From NCBI RefSeq assembly GCF_000332495.1, contig NZ_AOGW02000015.1, positions 44,553 through 108,552 of the forward strand: a stretch of DNA of 64,000 nucleotides. Direction: 5' to 3'. Position numbers and translations under genes: made by a program. The stretch's first letter is position 1. Every line of letters starts with the position of its first letter. The notes below the pieces were generated by a model. That model did not search any database, had not been told where the DNA came from, and saw only the letters and a program-made list of their open reading frames with translations. Below are positions 36,747-46,757 of the stretch, piece by piece. Source of the stretch: Leptospira terpstrae serovar Hualin str. LT 11-33 = ATCC 700639. Its GTDB lineage: Bacteria > Spirochaetota > Leptospiria > Leptospirales > Leptospiraceae.

Positions 36747-39284
36747 ATGCCTCTAGATACCAGTAAAAATAACCAAAAGATCCCAGTCAATCCAGGTGAA
36801 GTCCTTTTCATCGGGGGCAAAGCCTCGACTTCCATGAACATCCTACATGAAGGATCGGTTCGAGTGGAAACCACTCTCGGAGATATAAGCATTGTTCTCT
36901 ATAGTTTAGAAGGTGCAAACCTAACACCAGGTATCTTTGCTCTTCTAGAAGGAACTCCTTATCCTTATACCATTCGCGCCAAAACATCTTGTGTTGTATC
37001 CACTTACGTGATGAACCAAGCCAATGCAAAAAAAACTCTCACTTCCAAAGTTTCAGTGGGTGTGATGGCCGTTCGAACCTTACTGAAAGAAATTGGCGAA
37101 CTCTACAAACGTGTCCTTTCCATCAAAGGACTGGCATCCAAATTCGAACAAACCATGGACAACTTAGGTGCCGTGTATTATATCCTAAATCCCTCCATCT
37201 TTTCTGATGTCACTCCTGGGTCTCTCATCACAAGAGATGAAAACATCATTGACCCAGTGATGAAACTCATCCGAAACAACTTGGCTGGGTTCCAAGAACA
37301 TGGGGGAATGCTTCCCGACAAACCCACTGTGAATTTTTTAGAAGAAGATCATGGTGAATTTTTTGAGCGTAACTATAGCGAAGCTGTGGAATGGAACGAT
37401 GCAGAATTTCATTTCATCAGAAAAATACTTTCAGTGAATCCAAAAATTTCGCAGGCACTCTTCGAAGCAGATCCTACATTACTACAAAGTGCTGCAGAAA
37501 GTTATGTGAAAACCTATCGCGAGTTATTTGAACTATTAAGCAAAGAAACATACGAACTCTCAGAAATGATGAACACTATGTTTACTGGTGAAAATGCTCT
37601 GATTGAAAAATTTAATTTAACTTTAGATTTGTTTAATACGGGTTATTCTACTATCCCATCCACTGTTTTGTTACCTGTAACAGAATGGGCATTAAAAAAA
37701 TCCAAATCTTTGTTAGATGAATACAAACAGATATTTGGTTCTCCTTATTCTGGTGTTGGCAATAGTTTAGACAAACTAGAAACAAAACAAACAGAACTCA
37801 CTGCCAAATACGGTCACGAACTTTCAGCACAAAAAAATAAAGATGAGATGGCTTCACAGGGAAGTGAAACCATTCGCGCGGGGATCGATACCAAAGCTCT
37901 TAAAGTGGAACTTATGAATTCGGCAAGCCAAATTCTAAACTATTCCCAAGCAGATCCAGATTCAGTAAAAGAGTTTTCTACCCTAATGGTAAAACTCAAA
38001 TCCTTTAAAAACCCTTTGGATCCAGAACCAGACAATCGCAAAATCAGAAGAACCATTGCTAAAACTTATTGGGAAGTGTATAAAAAATCTTTCTCCAAAT
38101 GGCTACAGTCGGGCAAACAAGCCCCTAAAGCCGTGGAACTTATGTTACGTTACGGTTACTTCGACGAAAGCTTACTTGACGAAGGCCATATTGTAGAATT
38201 AGTGAGTCGATTGCACCAAGGGGGAGGAAACCCAACAGCTCCCATCCACTACGGAACGGATTGGCTTGAAAAAATATACTCACGGGAAGTCCCCACTTCA
38301 GTGGACGAACTCGGGCAAACATTCTTTGAAAAACTCAAAATGGATTTAAAAGATTCAGGGATTAAATCGGAAAAAGACATCCCACCTGATTATGATACAG
38401 GGGACGCAAGGCTTGGATCTGAAATCTCTTCCATGTATGAACCTAACGTACGTTTGACCTCAGGTAATATTGCGAGTCACTTCCCTATTTTGACAAAATA
38501 CCATATTACGATCCCCTTGGAAAAATGTTTTGTTTCCAAAGATGATGTGGAAAAAGCACTCCAATACATCTTAGGTGTAGATTATACTGCCTTCAACCGA
38601 GAAGTGATTTACCGCAATGAAGAACTCGGAATCAAAAGTGAATTTGTACAAAGGTCCATCATTCCAGACTTCATCCTCGTACCGTCGATTGGTCCCAAAA
38701 TTATGATGTGGCAAGACCTTTCCATTTTCCGTGGTGCTGGGTCCAAAGAATCTAGAGGTAGAATTTGTATCCCACACTTTGTGACGGGAGATTTAAAAAC
38801 CTTTATGTTGGAAGCCATCGCCGCTTTTCGTTGGGAACTTTGTAAAAATATCCTAGGTCCCGATTGGAACAACGTCGGTATTCCATCCATTACAGCAGAT
38901 TACACGGATTATGTGCAGTTCTTCAAAAAGAGTAAAGACCTTTCCCCAGAACTCAAAGAGAAAATTTCCTCGGAATTCAAACGATTCCGTACAGACCGCG
39001 ACAAATTTGCTTACGACTACTCTATGTGGATTCGTTATGAAGCAGAAGGCGTACAAAGGGTCAACCGTGTGGTTCGCTCCATCTTTTATCGCCACATCCC
39101 ATTCCATAAAAACATCAGAGAAAAGGTGAGCACACAACCGGCCTACGCAGAACTCCACAACCGATTCAAAAACGTGCGCACTCGCCAACACAAGGAATTC
39201 GAAAACAAATACAAAAAGTATATGGATGCCAGCGGAAACCTGCCCAAAGAACTTTATGAGAATTTGACTTTTTACGAAGTTTAA
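36747..39284 (+). CDS. large protein with N-terminal cyclic-nucleotide-binding domain
   Basis: About 845 residues. The first ~110 look like a cNMP-binding (Crp-type) beta-roll: [26 protein letters not shown], then [29 protein letters not shown]. The remaining ~730 residues are soluble, largely helical and not recognised; no DNA-binding helix-turn-helix, kinase or cyclase motif is visible. A TTG start at 36711 would add 12 residues. It diverges from aroA across less than 90 bp. If it binds cAMP, the CHASE2 cyclase at 44340-46667 could be the source. I know similar proteins only as leptospiral hypotheticals. Confidence 0.65.
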   Translation: MPLDTSKNNQKIPVNPGEVLFIGGKASTSMNILHEGSVRVETTLGDISIVLYSLEGANLTPGIFALLEGTPYPYTIRAKTSCVVSTYVMNQANAKKTLTSKVSVGVMAVRTLLKEIGELYKRVLSIKGLASKFEQTMDNLGAVYYILNPSIFSDVTPGSLITRDENIIDPVMKLIRNNLAGFQEHGGMLPDKPTVNFLEEDHGEFFERNYSEAVEWNDAEFHFIRKILSVNPKISQALFEADPTLLQSAAESYVKTYRELFELLSKETYELSEMMNTMFTGENALIEKFNLTLDLFNTGYSTIPSTVLLPVTEWALKKSKSLLDEYKQIFGSPYSGVGNSLDKLETKQTELTAKYGHELSAQKNKDEMASQGSETIRAGIDTKALKVELMNSASQILNYSQADPDSVKEFSTLMVKLKSFKNPLDPEPDNRKIRRTIAKTYWEVYKKSFSKWLQSGKQAPKAVELMLRYGYFDESLLDEGHIVELVSRLHQGGGNPTAPIHYGTDWLEKIYSREVPTSVDELGQTFFEKLKMDLKDSGIKSEKDIPPDYDTGDARLGSEISSMYEPNVRLTSGNIASHFPILTKYHITIPLEKCFVSKDDVEKALQYILGVDYTAFNREVIYRNEELGIKSEFVQRSIIPDFILVPSIGPKIMMWQDLSIFRGAGSKESRGRICIPHFVTGDLKTFMLEAIAAFRWELCKNILGPDWNNVGIPSITADYTDYVQFFKKSKDLSPELKEKISSEFKRFRTDRDKFAYDYSMWIRYEAEGVQRVNRVVRSIFYRHIPFHKNIREKVSTQPAYAELHNRFKNVRTRQHKEFENKYKKYMDASGNLPKELYENLTFYEV

Positions 39285-39294
39285 TCCTTGCCAA

Positions 39295-39329
39295 CTTCCA
39301 TAGATGCAATTAAGTTGCATCTATGGAAG
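39295..39329 (+). promoter_or_regulatory. perfect 15-bp hairpin enclosing the flavoprotein start codon
   Basis: Bases 39295-39309 and 39315-39329 are exact reverse complements (15 bp, loop TTAAG). The ATG at 39323 lies in the 3' arm, and the hairpin begins 11 bp after the previous gene's stop. No T run follows, so it is not an ordinary terminator. In RNA it would bury the start codon and any ribosome-binding site. Confidence 0.7.
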
Positions 39330-40225
39330 CCATTCAAAAAGTCGATGTTGCCATCATTGGGGGAAGTTTTTCCGGACTCTCCGCCGCTTTGTCTTTAGTT
39401 CGATCATTAAGACAGGTTCTTGTCATTGATTCAGAAAAACCATGTAACGCCAACACACCTGCCTCGCATAACTTCATCACCCATGATGGAAAACCTCCGG
39501 GCGAAATTCGGGCTTTGGCTTTAAAAGATTTAAAACAGTATTCGAATTTTCAACTAACGATAGGCGAAGTTGAATCCATTGAAACAGTAGATGGTGGTTT
39601 TATTTTGCAAGGAAATGGATTTAAAAAAGTCCAAACAGATAAAATTATTTTTGCTACTGGCCTGAAAGACATCCTTCCGGAGATTCCAGGATTTCTTTCC
39701 TCCTGGGGAAAATCTGTCATTCACTGCCCCTATTGCCATGGTTACGAAAACATAGGCAATACAACCGGGCTTTGGATGAATGAAGAAGGAGTATTCGAAC
39801 ATTCTAAATTTCTAAAGCACTGGTCAAAACAATTGACTGTTTATACAAACGGACCGATACAATTTTCGAAAGAAGAAAAAATCAAATTAGAAACAGAAGG
39901 GATCTCTATCATTACAGAAGTGGTAAAGTCTCTTGTTCATAATGAAGGAGTAATCTCTGCTATCCAATTGGCTTCCGGAAAGGAAATTCCAATCCAAGCA
40001 CTGTATACAAGATTACCAATTGTACAAAATTCAAAACTACCAGAACAACTTGGCTGTAAGCTTCTACCTAGTGGGCATATCGAAGTAACCAATTTTTATG
40101 AAACGAGTGTTCCGGGAGTTTGTGCAGTGGGAGACATGGCATCGATGTTTCGATCGGTTGCTCATGCAGTCCACTCCGGAAACATAGCAGGAGCCATGCT
40201 CAACCGTTCGATGATTCTATCGTAA
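39323..40225 (+). CDS. thioredoxin-reductase-like NAD(P)/FAD oxidoreductase
   Basis: 300 residues. FAD-binding GGSFSGLSAALSL at ~13-25, the redox pair CPYC at C135/C138 in HCPYCHGYE, and the C-terminal FAD motif GVCAVGDMAS near 265. This is the short two-domain thioredoxin-reductase fold, but the pyridine-nucleotide GxGxxA motif is poor (GLWMNEEGVFEHSKFL replaces it). So it may be an FFR-type or bacillithiol/ferredoxin-linked relative, or use another donor. No thioredoxin gene is adjacent. Its start codon lies inside a strong hairpin. Confidence 0.8.
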   Translation: MEAIQKVDVAIIGGSFSGLSAALSLVRSLRQVLVIDSEKPCNANTPASHNFITHDGKPPGEIRALALKDLKQYSNFQLTIGEVESIETVDGGFILQGNGFKKVQTDKIIFATGLKDILPEIPGFLSSWGKSVIHCPYCHGYENIGNTTGLWMNEEGVFEHSKFLKHWSKQLTVYTNGPIQFSKEEKIKLETEGISIITEVVKSLVHNEGVISAIQLASGKEIPIQALYTRLPIVQNSKLPEQLGCKLLPSGHIEVTNFYETSVPGVCAVGDMASMFRSVAHAVHSGNIAGAMLNRSMILS

Positions 40226-40912
40226 TTAGACTTCTTCTACAAAATAAGGTCTTGTGTATTCTCTGACAATCTCGACAACAAACCGGCCCCAGGATTTGGG
40301 GTCTTCTTGGGAGATATTCACTTGTTTGATTTTTGGGAAATAAGCGGTGGGTTTAAAAACAGTATGAGTGAGTTCCAAAGCCCGAAGGTAATTATCCAAT
40401 CGTTTTACTTTTACAAAATTGATGATTTCATTTTGGATTTTTTCTTTTGGTAAATAACCAACAATGATCATGCGGGGGAATAGGTTTTTTTTGAGTAGTC
40501 CGATGAAGTCTTCAAAACTATCAACTCGGTCAATAAAACCTTCGTAAGCCCCACCCCCCAAGTTCATGATTTGGGTCACGATGTCCATGGAAAAAGAAAC
40601 TCCTTCCATGGTGGACATATCAGAAATGATGACAAGCCCCTCGTCCGGTTGGAAAACTTTGAACATATCGACACCCTTAAAGTGGCGACGGAGGAGTTTT
40701 GCTGCAGATACATCGATTTCTTGGGCTTTGGCGAGGAGAACCTTCCCTTGCGGGTCTAGGATGGGATCTCGCGTGATCAGATACCGTTTTTTTACGGCAT
40801 TTTGGTTCATGACTCGAAAGGCCTTTACTTTTTCCTCGATTTCATCCAAGGTTGAGTAACCAATCTTAAGTACATTTTCCCGTTTGCGTTTCCCTATGTC
40901 TGTTTCTTCCAT
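40226..40912 (-). CDS. unknown cytoplasmic protein
   Basis: 228 residues, no signal or membrane segment. Residues ~40-80 ([33 protein letters not shown]) resemble the short beta domain that precedes HD-GYP phosphodiesterases (DUF3391-like), but no HD-GYP follows. The rest (about 95-228) is mixed alpha/beta without known motifs. It ends directly against the convergent flavoprotein gene. Function unknown. Confidence 0.6.
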   Translation of the reverse strand: MEETDIGKRKRENVLKIGYSTLDEIEEKVKAFRVMNQNAVKKRYLITRDPILDPQGKVLLAKAQEIDVSAAKLLRRHFKGVDMFKVFQPDEGLVIISDMSTMEGVSFSMDIVTQIMNLGGGAYEGFIDRVDSFEDFIGLLKKNLFPRMIIVGYLPKEKIQNEIINFVKVKRLDNYLRALELTHTVFKPTAYFPKIKQVNISQEDPKSWGRFVVEIVREYTRPYFVEEV

Positions 40913-40995
40913 GAAAGCTTGGTGCCTAAATCTTTGTATTGCTTATCCTATGGCAATTCTACCAATGTATAGCATATTTTTGTCTAAGGAATAGA

Positions 40996-41400
40996 ATGAG
41001 GTTTAATTTTTCCCTATTTCCCCTACTCTTACTCGTAATTGGTTGTTCTACGGTAGATTTTATCCCAGAACCTGACTACAGGCCAAATGATTCCCGTTAT
41101 AAGGTGAAATCCTGGGAAGAAGTCGAAATCCTACGTGAAAGGCCTAAACGTCTCTTCAAAATCGTGGGTGAAGTAATCATACGCAATACAGAAGATCTCA
41201 CTTGGGATGAATATGAACTCCGAGTCAAAAAGGATATGTTTCGACGAAAGATTGACGGAGTTTGGATGACAGAAAAAAACCAAAATACGGTTGATGCGGT
41301 GACTGTAGAAACAATGGATCAAAAAGGTCGTTCCACAAACTCTTATTTACAAAAATCAAACCTTCCCTATTGGAAGGGTTATGCGTATAGGTACAAATAA
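40996..41400 (+). CDS. small lipoprotein
   Basis: 134 residues from the ATG at 40996 with AAGGA before it; a TTG 19 codons upstream adds only hydrophobic read-through. The signal ends LVIGC (C at ~16), a spirochaete lipobox. The mature part (KVKSWEEVEILRERPKRLFKIVGEVIIR...DEYELRVKKDM) resembles small alpha/beta envelope proteins with a conserved GEV strand, as seen in some YbjQ/DUF4156-like lipoproteins, but the match is weak. Followed after 6 bp by the next gene. Confidence 0.6.
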   Translation: MRFNFSLFPLLLLVIGCSTVDFIPEPDYRPNDSRYKVKSWEEVEILRERPKRLFKIVGEVIIRNTEDLTWDEYELRVKKDMFRRKIDGVWMTEKNQNTVDAVTVETMDQKGRSTNSYLQKSNLPYWKGYAYRYK

Positions 41401-41406
41401 AATTGT

Positions 41407-41898
41407 ATGGCTAGAATCTTTGACTCTGAAATTTATATTTCCCCAACAGATGAGTGGATCTTTCGAGAAAACAAAATCGATAAAGAAGAAATCTTACAGT
41501 ATTTTCGTAACAATCTGCACGGTAACGAAAAAGGTGTTTATATCGAAAATAAATTTGGTGACTTAAGCGAACATGGATACATTCGCATCGATGGTTTTCC
41601 ATGCCATGTCCTCCATGTCGAACTTACAAATTCTGGAATGGTATTTTTTACCGATGATGGAAGGAGTTATCCTTTTGGTGAATTTGAAATTTATGAAACA
41701 AGTGATGGTGGACTTTTAGGACTTAGATCTACAGAAGAAAAAGTAAAATATAGATTTACCTGGAATGCAGCAAGAGAACTTTCTGATCATTTAGAAGAAG
41801 AAGGTGGTGTCACCTATTTAGAATGGAACGGGGTGAAAATGGAAGTTCCCAAGTACACGGGAGAGATTTTAGTGCCTCTCCCTATCGACTATACTTAA
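41407..41898 (+). CDS. DUF1285-like protein
   Basis: 163 residues, cytoplasmic. The order ISPTDEWIFRENKIDKEEILQYFRNNL...GDLSEHGYIRIDGFPCHVLHVE...VFFTDDGRSY suggests DUF1285 (a short, widely spread family of unknown role), although I am not certain. No catalytic motif recognised. It overlaps the convergent TPR gene by 4 bp and is probably co-transcribed with the lipoprotein gene upstream. Confidence 0.6.
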   Translation: MARIFDSEIYISPTDEWIFRENKIDKEEILQYFRNNLHGNEKGVYIENKFGDLSEHGYIRIDGFPCHVLHVELTNSGMVFFTDDGRSYPFGEFEIYETSDGGLLGLRSTEEKVKYRFTWNAARELSDHLEEEGGVTYLEWNGVKMEVPKYTGEILVPLPIDYT

Positions 41899-42392
41899 TT
41901 CGAAGGAGCCTCTTCATCCGATTTCAATTCTCTCCAAAGGTCATTGGCTTCTAAAAAATCTTTTTTAAGAGTTAAGGCTTTGTGAAGGTATTGTAAGGAT
42001 CTTTCTGGTCGATTCCACAATTTGTAAAGTGTAGCTAAGTTAAAATAAGAAATATGCGGGGCATCGTTACGTTCGCAACGAATGGATTTTTTAAGCCAAT
42101 ATACGGCTTCCTTATCATTGCCCATACGTAACAATAGAACTCCGATTTCATTGCAAGGATTGCCGTATTCATGGTTTAAGCTGACTGCCTTATAATAAGA
42201 AGTCAGAGCATCACTCCATTGGCCGAGGGCATTTTGCACCAAACCTAAATAAAAATAGGCTTCTTCGGATTCTTCCAATTCTAAACTGGAACGGAGATGG
42301 AATTCAGCTCGGTCTAAATCGCCGATTTTAAAATGGTCTTTTGCTAAATCTAATGAAAGTTGGAAAGAACTAGAAGACAATGAGATCCTCAC
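41895..42392 (-). CDS. TPR protein
   Basis: 165 residues made almost entirely of TPR units (HFKIGDLDRAEFHLRSSLEL, YFYLGLVQNALGQWSDALTSYYKA, YFNLATLYKLWNRPERSLQYLHKAL). No signal peptide, so probably a cytoplasmic scaffold. The start is GTG at 42392; an upstream ATG is out of frame. It lies 50 bp after the dxs 5' side in the same direction as dxs but ends convergently with the 41407 gene. Partner unknown. Confidence 0.7.
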   Translation of the reverse strand: MRISLSSSSFQLSLDLAKDHFKIGDLDRAEFHLRSSLELEESEEAYFYLGLVQNALGQWSDALTSYYKAVSLNHEYGNPCNEIGVLLLRMGNDKEAVYWLKKSIRCERNDAPHISYFNLATLYKLWNRPERSLQYLHKALTLKKDFLEANDLWRELKSDEEAPSN

Positions 42393-42442
42393 ACTTTTCT
42401 TTCATTTTCGGATGTCTTAAAAAATCTCAGTAAAACTAATTT

Positions 42443-44332
42443 TTATTTTTTTAAGGTCTCTACCAATTCATCTGCGATTTGGGTCGCTGTCAGTCGGTAA
42501 TGGTCCAAAATCTGATTCCTTTCCCCATGGTGGATGGGTTCGGGAGGAAGTGCGAAGGTTTTTAAGAACTTACCCAAAAGAGAAGATGGGATTTCATTCA
42601 GAAGGAATCCAGAGGCACCGGCATGGATGTAACTTTCATCCAGAATCACAAACCGTTTGTTCTTTTGAATTTGTCCATGGACCAGGTCCGTATCATAAGG
42701 TCGTAACCAAAAAAGATCCACGACGGAAACGTTCATTCCCTTTGCCTTCAGAATTTCTGCGACCGAATTGGCAATCGGTAACATAAATCCAACGGAAAGA
42801 ATTAGCAAATCCTCTCCTTCCTTTATCAGTCTTCCCTTTCCTTTGGTCACTGAAAATGGGGAATCAAACTTTAACTCGCGTAAGTCGCCGTTGTCTTTCG
42901 GGAAACGAATGGCAATAGGATGATCCGTATAATCCTTCATAAAATGAAGGCTATCAATGATATCTTGGGCAGAACTGGGAACAATGATGTCCATATTCGG
43001 AAGGCCAGCCAAATACCCAAGATCCGAGAGTCCTTGGTGAGTTTCTCCATCGGGGCCAACAATCCCTGCCCTATCGATCACGAACCGAACAGGCAAATTC
43101 ATAAGGGATACATCTTCTACAAGTTGGTCCATAGCCCTTGTTAGAAATGTGGAATAAATACACATGTACGGAATGGCACCACCGCTTGTCATAGCACCGG
43201 CAAATGCAACGGAATGTTGTTCGGCTATTCCCACATCAAAGGTATGAGATGGATATGTTTCTTGGTATTCGCGTAGACCCGACCCTTCAATCATCGCAGG
43301 CGTAATGACTGCGATCCGTTTGTCTTTGTCGGTTAAATCGGTCAGTGTTTTTCCAACAATTTTGGAAAGGCCAATCTTATTTGAATCGGAAGAAGCCATT
43401 TTCCCAGATTCTTTGTTAAACGGTGTCACACCATGGTATTTGATAGGATCGGCTTCTGCAGGTTTGTATCCTTTCCCTTTTTGGGTTAATACATGCAAAA
43501 GAATGGGACCTTGAATTTTAGAAAGATTTTGTAACATCTGAACCACACGGTTCACATCATGTCCATCAATAGGTCCAAAGTAGGTGAATCCCAAATCTTC
43601 AAAAAGTCCACCGGGACGCATCATAAAATGTTTAAACGAAGTTTCCATATTGTGGGCTAGCGCTTGTAAAGCGGGCCCAATCAGAGGAATCCATTTTAAA
43701 AAACTATAAAATGCCGTCTTACCTTTGTTATAGATTTGAGATGAAATAATTCTATTGAGATAATTGGAAATGGATCCCACATTTTTGGAAATCGACATAT
43801 AGTTATCATTCAAAATGACTAACATATTCGGTTTGATATGTCCGCCATGATTCATGGCTTCGAGTGCCATTCCTGTAGCGATGGAGGCGTCGCCAATGAC
43901 TGCCGCTACTTTATAATCTTTTCCTAGAAGGTCACGGGCACAAGCCTCACCCAATGCTTGGGAGATCGAAGTCCCCGCATGGCCTGTGTTGTACAAATCG
44001 TATGCAGACTCTTCTCGTTTGGGAAAACCAGAAAGACCCTGCCACTTACGAACAGTGGGGAGCTCTTTTTTACGACCAGTAAGGATTTTATGAGGATAGG
44101 TTTGGTGACCCACATCCCAAATGATTTTATCTGTTGGAGTTTGGAAGACGTAGTGTAGGGCAACAGTAAGTTCCACAACACCTAGGTTACTAGCAAAGTG
44201 CCCTCCCACATCGGAGAGGGTGTCGATGATGTATTCCCGAAGGTCATGGCAGACCTCGGGGAGTTCTGCTTCTGTTATCTTTCTAAGGTCTTCCGGAAAT
44301 TGGATTTTGTCGAGATAAGGATACGATGGCAT
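42443..44332 (-). CDS. dxs: 1-deoxy-D-xylulose-5-phosphate synthase
   Basis: 629 residues. It condenses pyruvate and glyceraldehyde-3-phosphate with thiamine diphosphate, the first MEP-pathway step; dxr is 8 kb downstream in the same strand set. N-terminal DIGGHFASNLGVVELTVALH is canonical. The cofactor motif is GDASIATGMALEAMNHGG...LNDNYMS where most have GDGxxTxGxA; ending LNDN it is still intact. The transketolase pyrimidine domain has GIAEQHSVAFAGAM and the C-terminal domain is complete. It lies 7 bp after the adenylate cyclase gene. Confidence 0.94.
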   Translation of the reverse strand: MPSYPYLDKIQFPEDLRKITEAELPEVCHDLREYIIDTLSDVGGHFASNLGVVELTVALHYVFQTPTDKIIWDVGHQTYPHKILTGRKKELPTVRKWQGLSGFPKREESAYDLYNTGHAGTSISQALGEACARDLLGKDYKVAAVIGDASIATGMALEAMNHGGHIKPNMLVILNDNYMSISKNVGSISNYLNRIISSQIYNKGKTAFYSFLKWIPLIGPALQALAHNMETSFKHFMMRPGGLFEDLGFTYFGPIDGHDVNRVVQMLQNLSKIQGPILLHVLTQKGKGYKPAEADPIKYHGVTPFNKESGKMASSDSNKIGLSKIVGKTLTDLTDKDKRIAVITPAMIEGSGLREYQETYPSHTFDVGIAEQHSVAFAGAMTSGGAIPYMCIYSTFLTRAMDQLVEDVSLMNLPVRFVIDRAGIVGPDGETHQGLSDLGYLAGLPNMDIIVPSSAQDIIDSLHFMKDYTDHPIAIRFPKDNGDLRELKFDSPFSVTKGKGRLIKEGEDLLILSVGFMLPIANSVAEILKAKGMNVSVVDLFWLRPYDTDLVHGQIQKNKRFVILDESYIHAGASGFLLNEIPSSLLGKFLKTFALPPEPIHHGERNQILDHYRLTATQIADELVETLKK

Positions 44333-44339
44333 GTAAACT

Positions 44340-46667
44340 TCATGTTGCCGCCTTTTGGAGAGGCCGCTTCATTTTCTCCATATCTTCTGGGTTTGTGATT
44401 CCAAGCAATTCGTAAATCCGAACAGGCTGGGTTTTTCCTTTTACTCGCACTAAATCTAGTTCCCGAGTGACCACTCGGTCTTTCACTTTTTCGTAAGTAT
44501 ACTCAGAGATGATCACATTTGTGGTGTACATTTTATTGGATCCTTCTAAACGGGATCCTAAGTTGATTGTGTCACCCATACAGGTATATTCCATCCTGTG
44601 AGAGGAACCCATGTTTCCAACAACGGCTGGACCTGAGTTGAGTCCGCAACCAATATCGATCACAGGAACATTTCGTTCTGCCCATTTCTGCTGGAGCACC
44701 TTCAAATAGTCTAGTTGTGCAAGGGCCGCAACGCAAGCATAGTATGCGTGGTCTTCCAAGGGCACTGGTGCTCCCCAAAAAGCCATGATCGCATCTCCCA
44801 TATACTTATCAATGGTTCCTTTGTATTCGATGATGATGTCCGTCATTGCAGAAAGATATTCATTGAGTAACTTCACCAAATCTTCTGGACCCAACTGTTC
44901 GGAGATAGTAGTGAACCCGCGAACGTCGGAAAAGAAAATGGTGATTTCTCGTTTGGATCCACCCAGAGCTAAATTGTCAGGATGTTTGAGAAGTTCATCC
45001 ACAACATCTTTGGAAACGAACTTGGAAAAGGTTTGGCGAATGTATTTTACGTTTTCTTCTTCCGTCAAAATCCTAAAACCGATGATGGCAACAAAGACCA
45101 CAATCTGTTCAATTGTTACGGAAGGAAGTACTGTGATCAGGTTAAATGCTTGGAAGATATAAAGCGCAGCAACTACGTAAAGTAATAACTGAGTCAACAT
45201 AATCGCAAATCCAATATGAGTTTTCATACGCGGTTGCAAAAATCCGATCATCACACCAAGACCTACATAAATGAGAAAGATTCCCCAATTGGGAACTGTA
45301 GATAAAAAGTCTTGATTTAGAATGGTATTGATCGCATGAGCGTGGTGTTCAATCCCAGACATATCACCAAAGGGAGATAAGTGAGAGTCTTTTGATGCCC
45401 CGCGTCCTGTTGCATAATACATGGCAACAAGAAAGATTTTGTTGTTAATTTGGTTTGCTTCTAATAATTCAGCATCCCAATCATTGGTAACTTCGAAAAT
45501 TTCATTTTGTTTGAAGGAATACCTTCCTCCCACAAAGTTGATTTCCATTTGCCCTTCCCAATCAATTGGGATCACAACTTCCCTTTTCTCATTCGGAACT
45601 TGCATTACATCTCGTTCTTCAAACTTACGTTCTTTGATGTTGAACTCACGGATGATTTTTTTTGGGATGTTGGACAATTTGATATAGTGCCCCATATTAA
45701 CTTCCACATCTCTTTGTACATCAATTCCGTAGTATTTACAAACAATGAGTAAGTCGATGGAAGGGAAATATTCTGTTTCTCTGTCTCTACCTGAGTTATA
45801 AACCTTTACCACGAGAGGCATCTTACGGTTCAAACCAGATTCATCTTTTTTTACGTTCGCAAAACCAAGACCAGCTGACAATTCAGCGATTGGTTCAATG
45901 GGCGGTTGTGGAAACTTAACCCAAGAAATTCCGCCATCGTTTTCATCGATTACGTTCTTTAATTGGAATTGTCTTAGAATATCGATTCGTTTTTCTAAAT
46001 TGAGAACCGCTTCTTTTGACTCCGCACTGACTTCCATAGGGTAGTCAAAGAGGACATTCCGGTTCTTTTGAAGAGCTGCTGCCATCTCTTCCGATTGACC
46101 GGGTTTGTAATCTACGAAGAAAATATCGAACATTAGAATGTTGTTCGATTCTTTAAAAGTATCTATGATATCAGCATAATAACTCCAAGGTAGGGGCCAA
46201 GTTCCTTGTAGTTTCTCCAATGATTCTGTTGTGATACCAATGATATTGATATCTTTCCGAGCTTTTGCTGGTGGTTGGAATTGAATGTATTCAATTCTAC
46301 CAGTGTCCCCTTCACTTTCTGTTTTTGTGTTAGATCCGCGTAAAAACTGAAACCTTGTGGAAACAGAATTTTCTTCCAAATCCTTGAGTGGTTGGAAAGT
46401 ATTTACCAAGGTATACATAAAAATGGCGATCACATAGGACAACCAAATAGCACCTGACTTCTGTTTGTCTTTAGAAACCTTTTCAATGGTTTTGTATACA
46501 AAGTAGGAAGAAGTAAGAAGGGTGAGCAAACCGCCAATAAGGAAGGAAAATTCGTATTCCCACCCTGTCATTACGACAGAAATGATCACACCTAGTGTTC
46601 CTAGTGCGGCAACGGTAACACTGAGATAGTCCAAAATCGAAAGCGATTTTGATTCTTTGTCGGACAT
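44340..46667 (-). CDS. adenylate cyclase with CHASE2 sensor domain
   Basis: 775 residues. A first transmembrane helices pair (about 12-65) is followed by a large extracytoplasmic CHASE2 domain (about 90-430), three more helices (about 455-530) and a class III cyclase domain (about 575-760). Catalytic features: metal-binding D in FFSDVRGFT, GTIDKYMGDAIMAFWGAP, and YTCMGDTINLGSRLEG with the base-recognition and transition-state residues in place. It should make cAMP in response to an envelope signal. dxs starts 7 bp later, so they may share a transcript. Guanylate cyclase is less likely from the K/D pattern. Confidence 0.85.
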   Translation of the reverse strand: MSDKESKSLSILDYLSVTVAALGTLGVIISVVMTGWEYEFSFLIGGLLTLLTSSYFVYKTIEKVSKDKQKSGAIWLSYVIAIFMYTLVNTFQPLKDLEENSVSTRFQFLRGSNTKTESEGDTGRIEYIQFQPPAKARKDINIIGITTESLEKLQGTWPLPWSYYADIIDTFKESNNILMFDIFFVDYKPGQSEEMAAALQKNRNVLFDYPMEVSAESKEAVLNLEKRIDILRQFQLKNVIDENDGGISWVKFPQPPIEPIAELSAGLGFANVKKDESGLNRKMPLVVKVYNSGRDRETEYFPSIDLLIVCKYYGIDVQRDVEVNMGHYIKLSNIPKKIIREFNIKERKFEERDVMQVPNEKREVVIPIDWEGQMEINFVGGRYSFKQNEIFEVTNDWDAELLEANQINNKIFLVAMYYATGRGASKDSHLSPFGDMSGIEHHAHAINTILNQDFLSTVPNWGIFLIYVGLGVMIGFLQPRMKTHIGFAIMLTQLLLYVVAALYIFQAFNLITVLPSVTIEQIVVFVAIIGFRILTEEENVKYIRQTFSKFVSKDVVDELLKHPDNLALGGSKREITIFFSDVRGFTTISEQLGPEDLVKLLNEYLSAMTDIIIEYKGTIDKYMGDAIMAFWGAPVPLEDHAYYACVAALAQLDYLKVLQQKWAERNVPVIDIGCGLNSGPAVVGNMGSSHRMEYTCMGDTINLGSRLEGSNKMYTTNVIISEYTYEKVKDRVVTRELDLVRVKGKTQPVRIYELLGITNPEDMEKMKRPLQKAAT

Positions 46668-46757
46668 AGAGCCTCTTTATTCGTTTGGGAATTTCCGACC
46701 ATTTTCCCGAATTTTTTAAAGAGACTCAAATGTTTTTGATAGATAAGGGAAAAAAAT

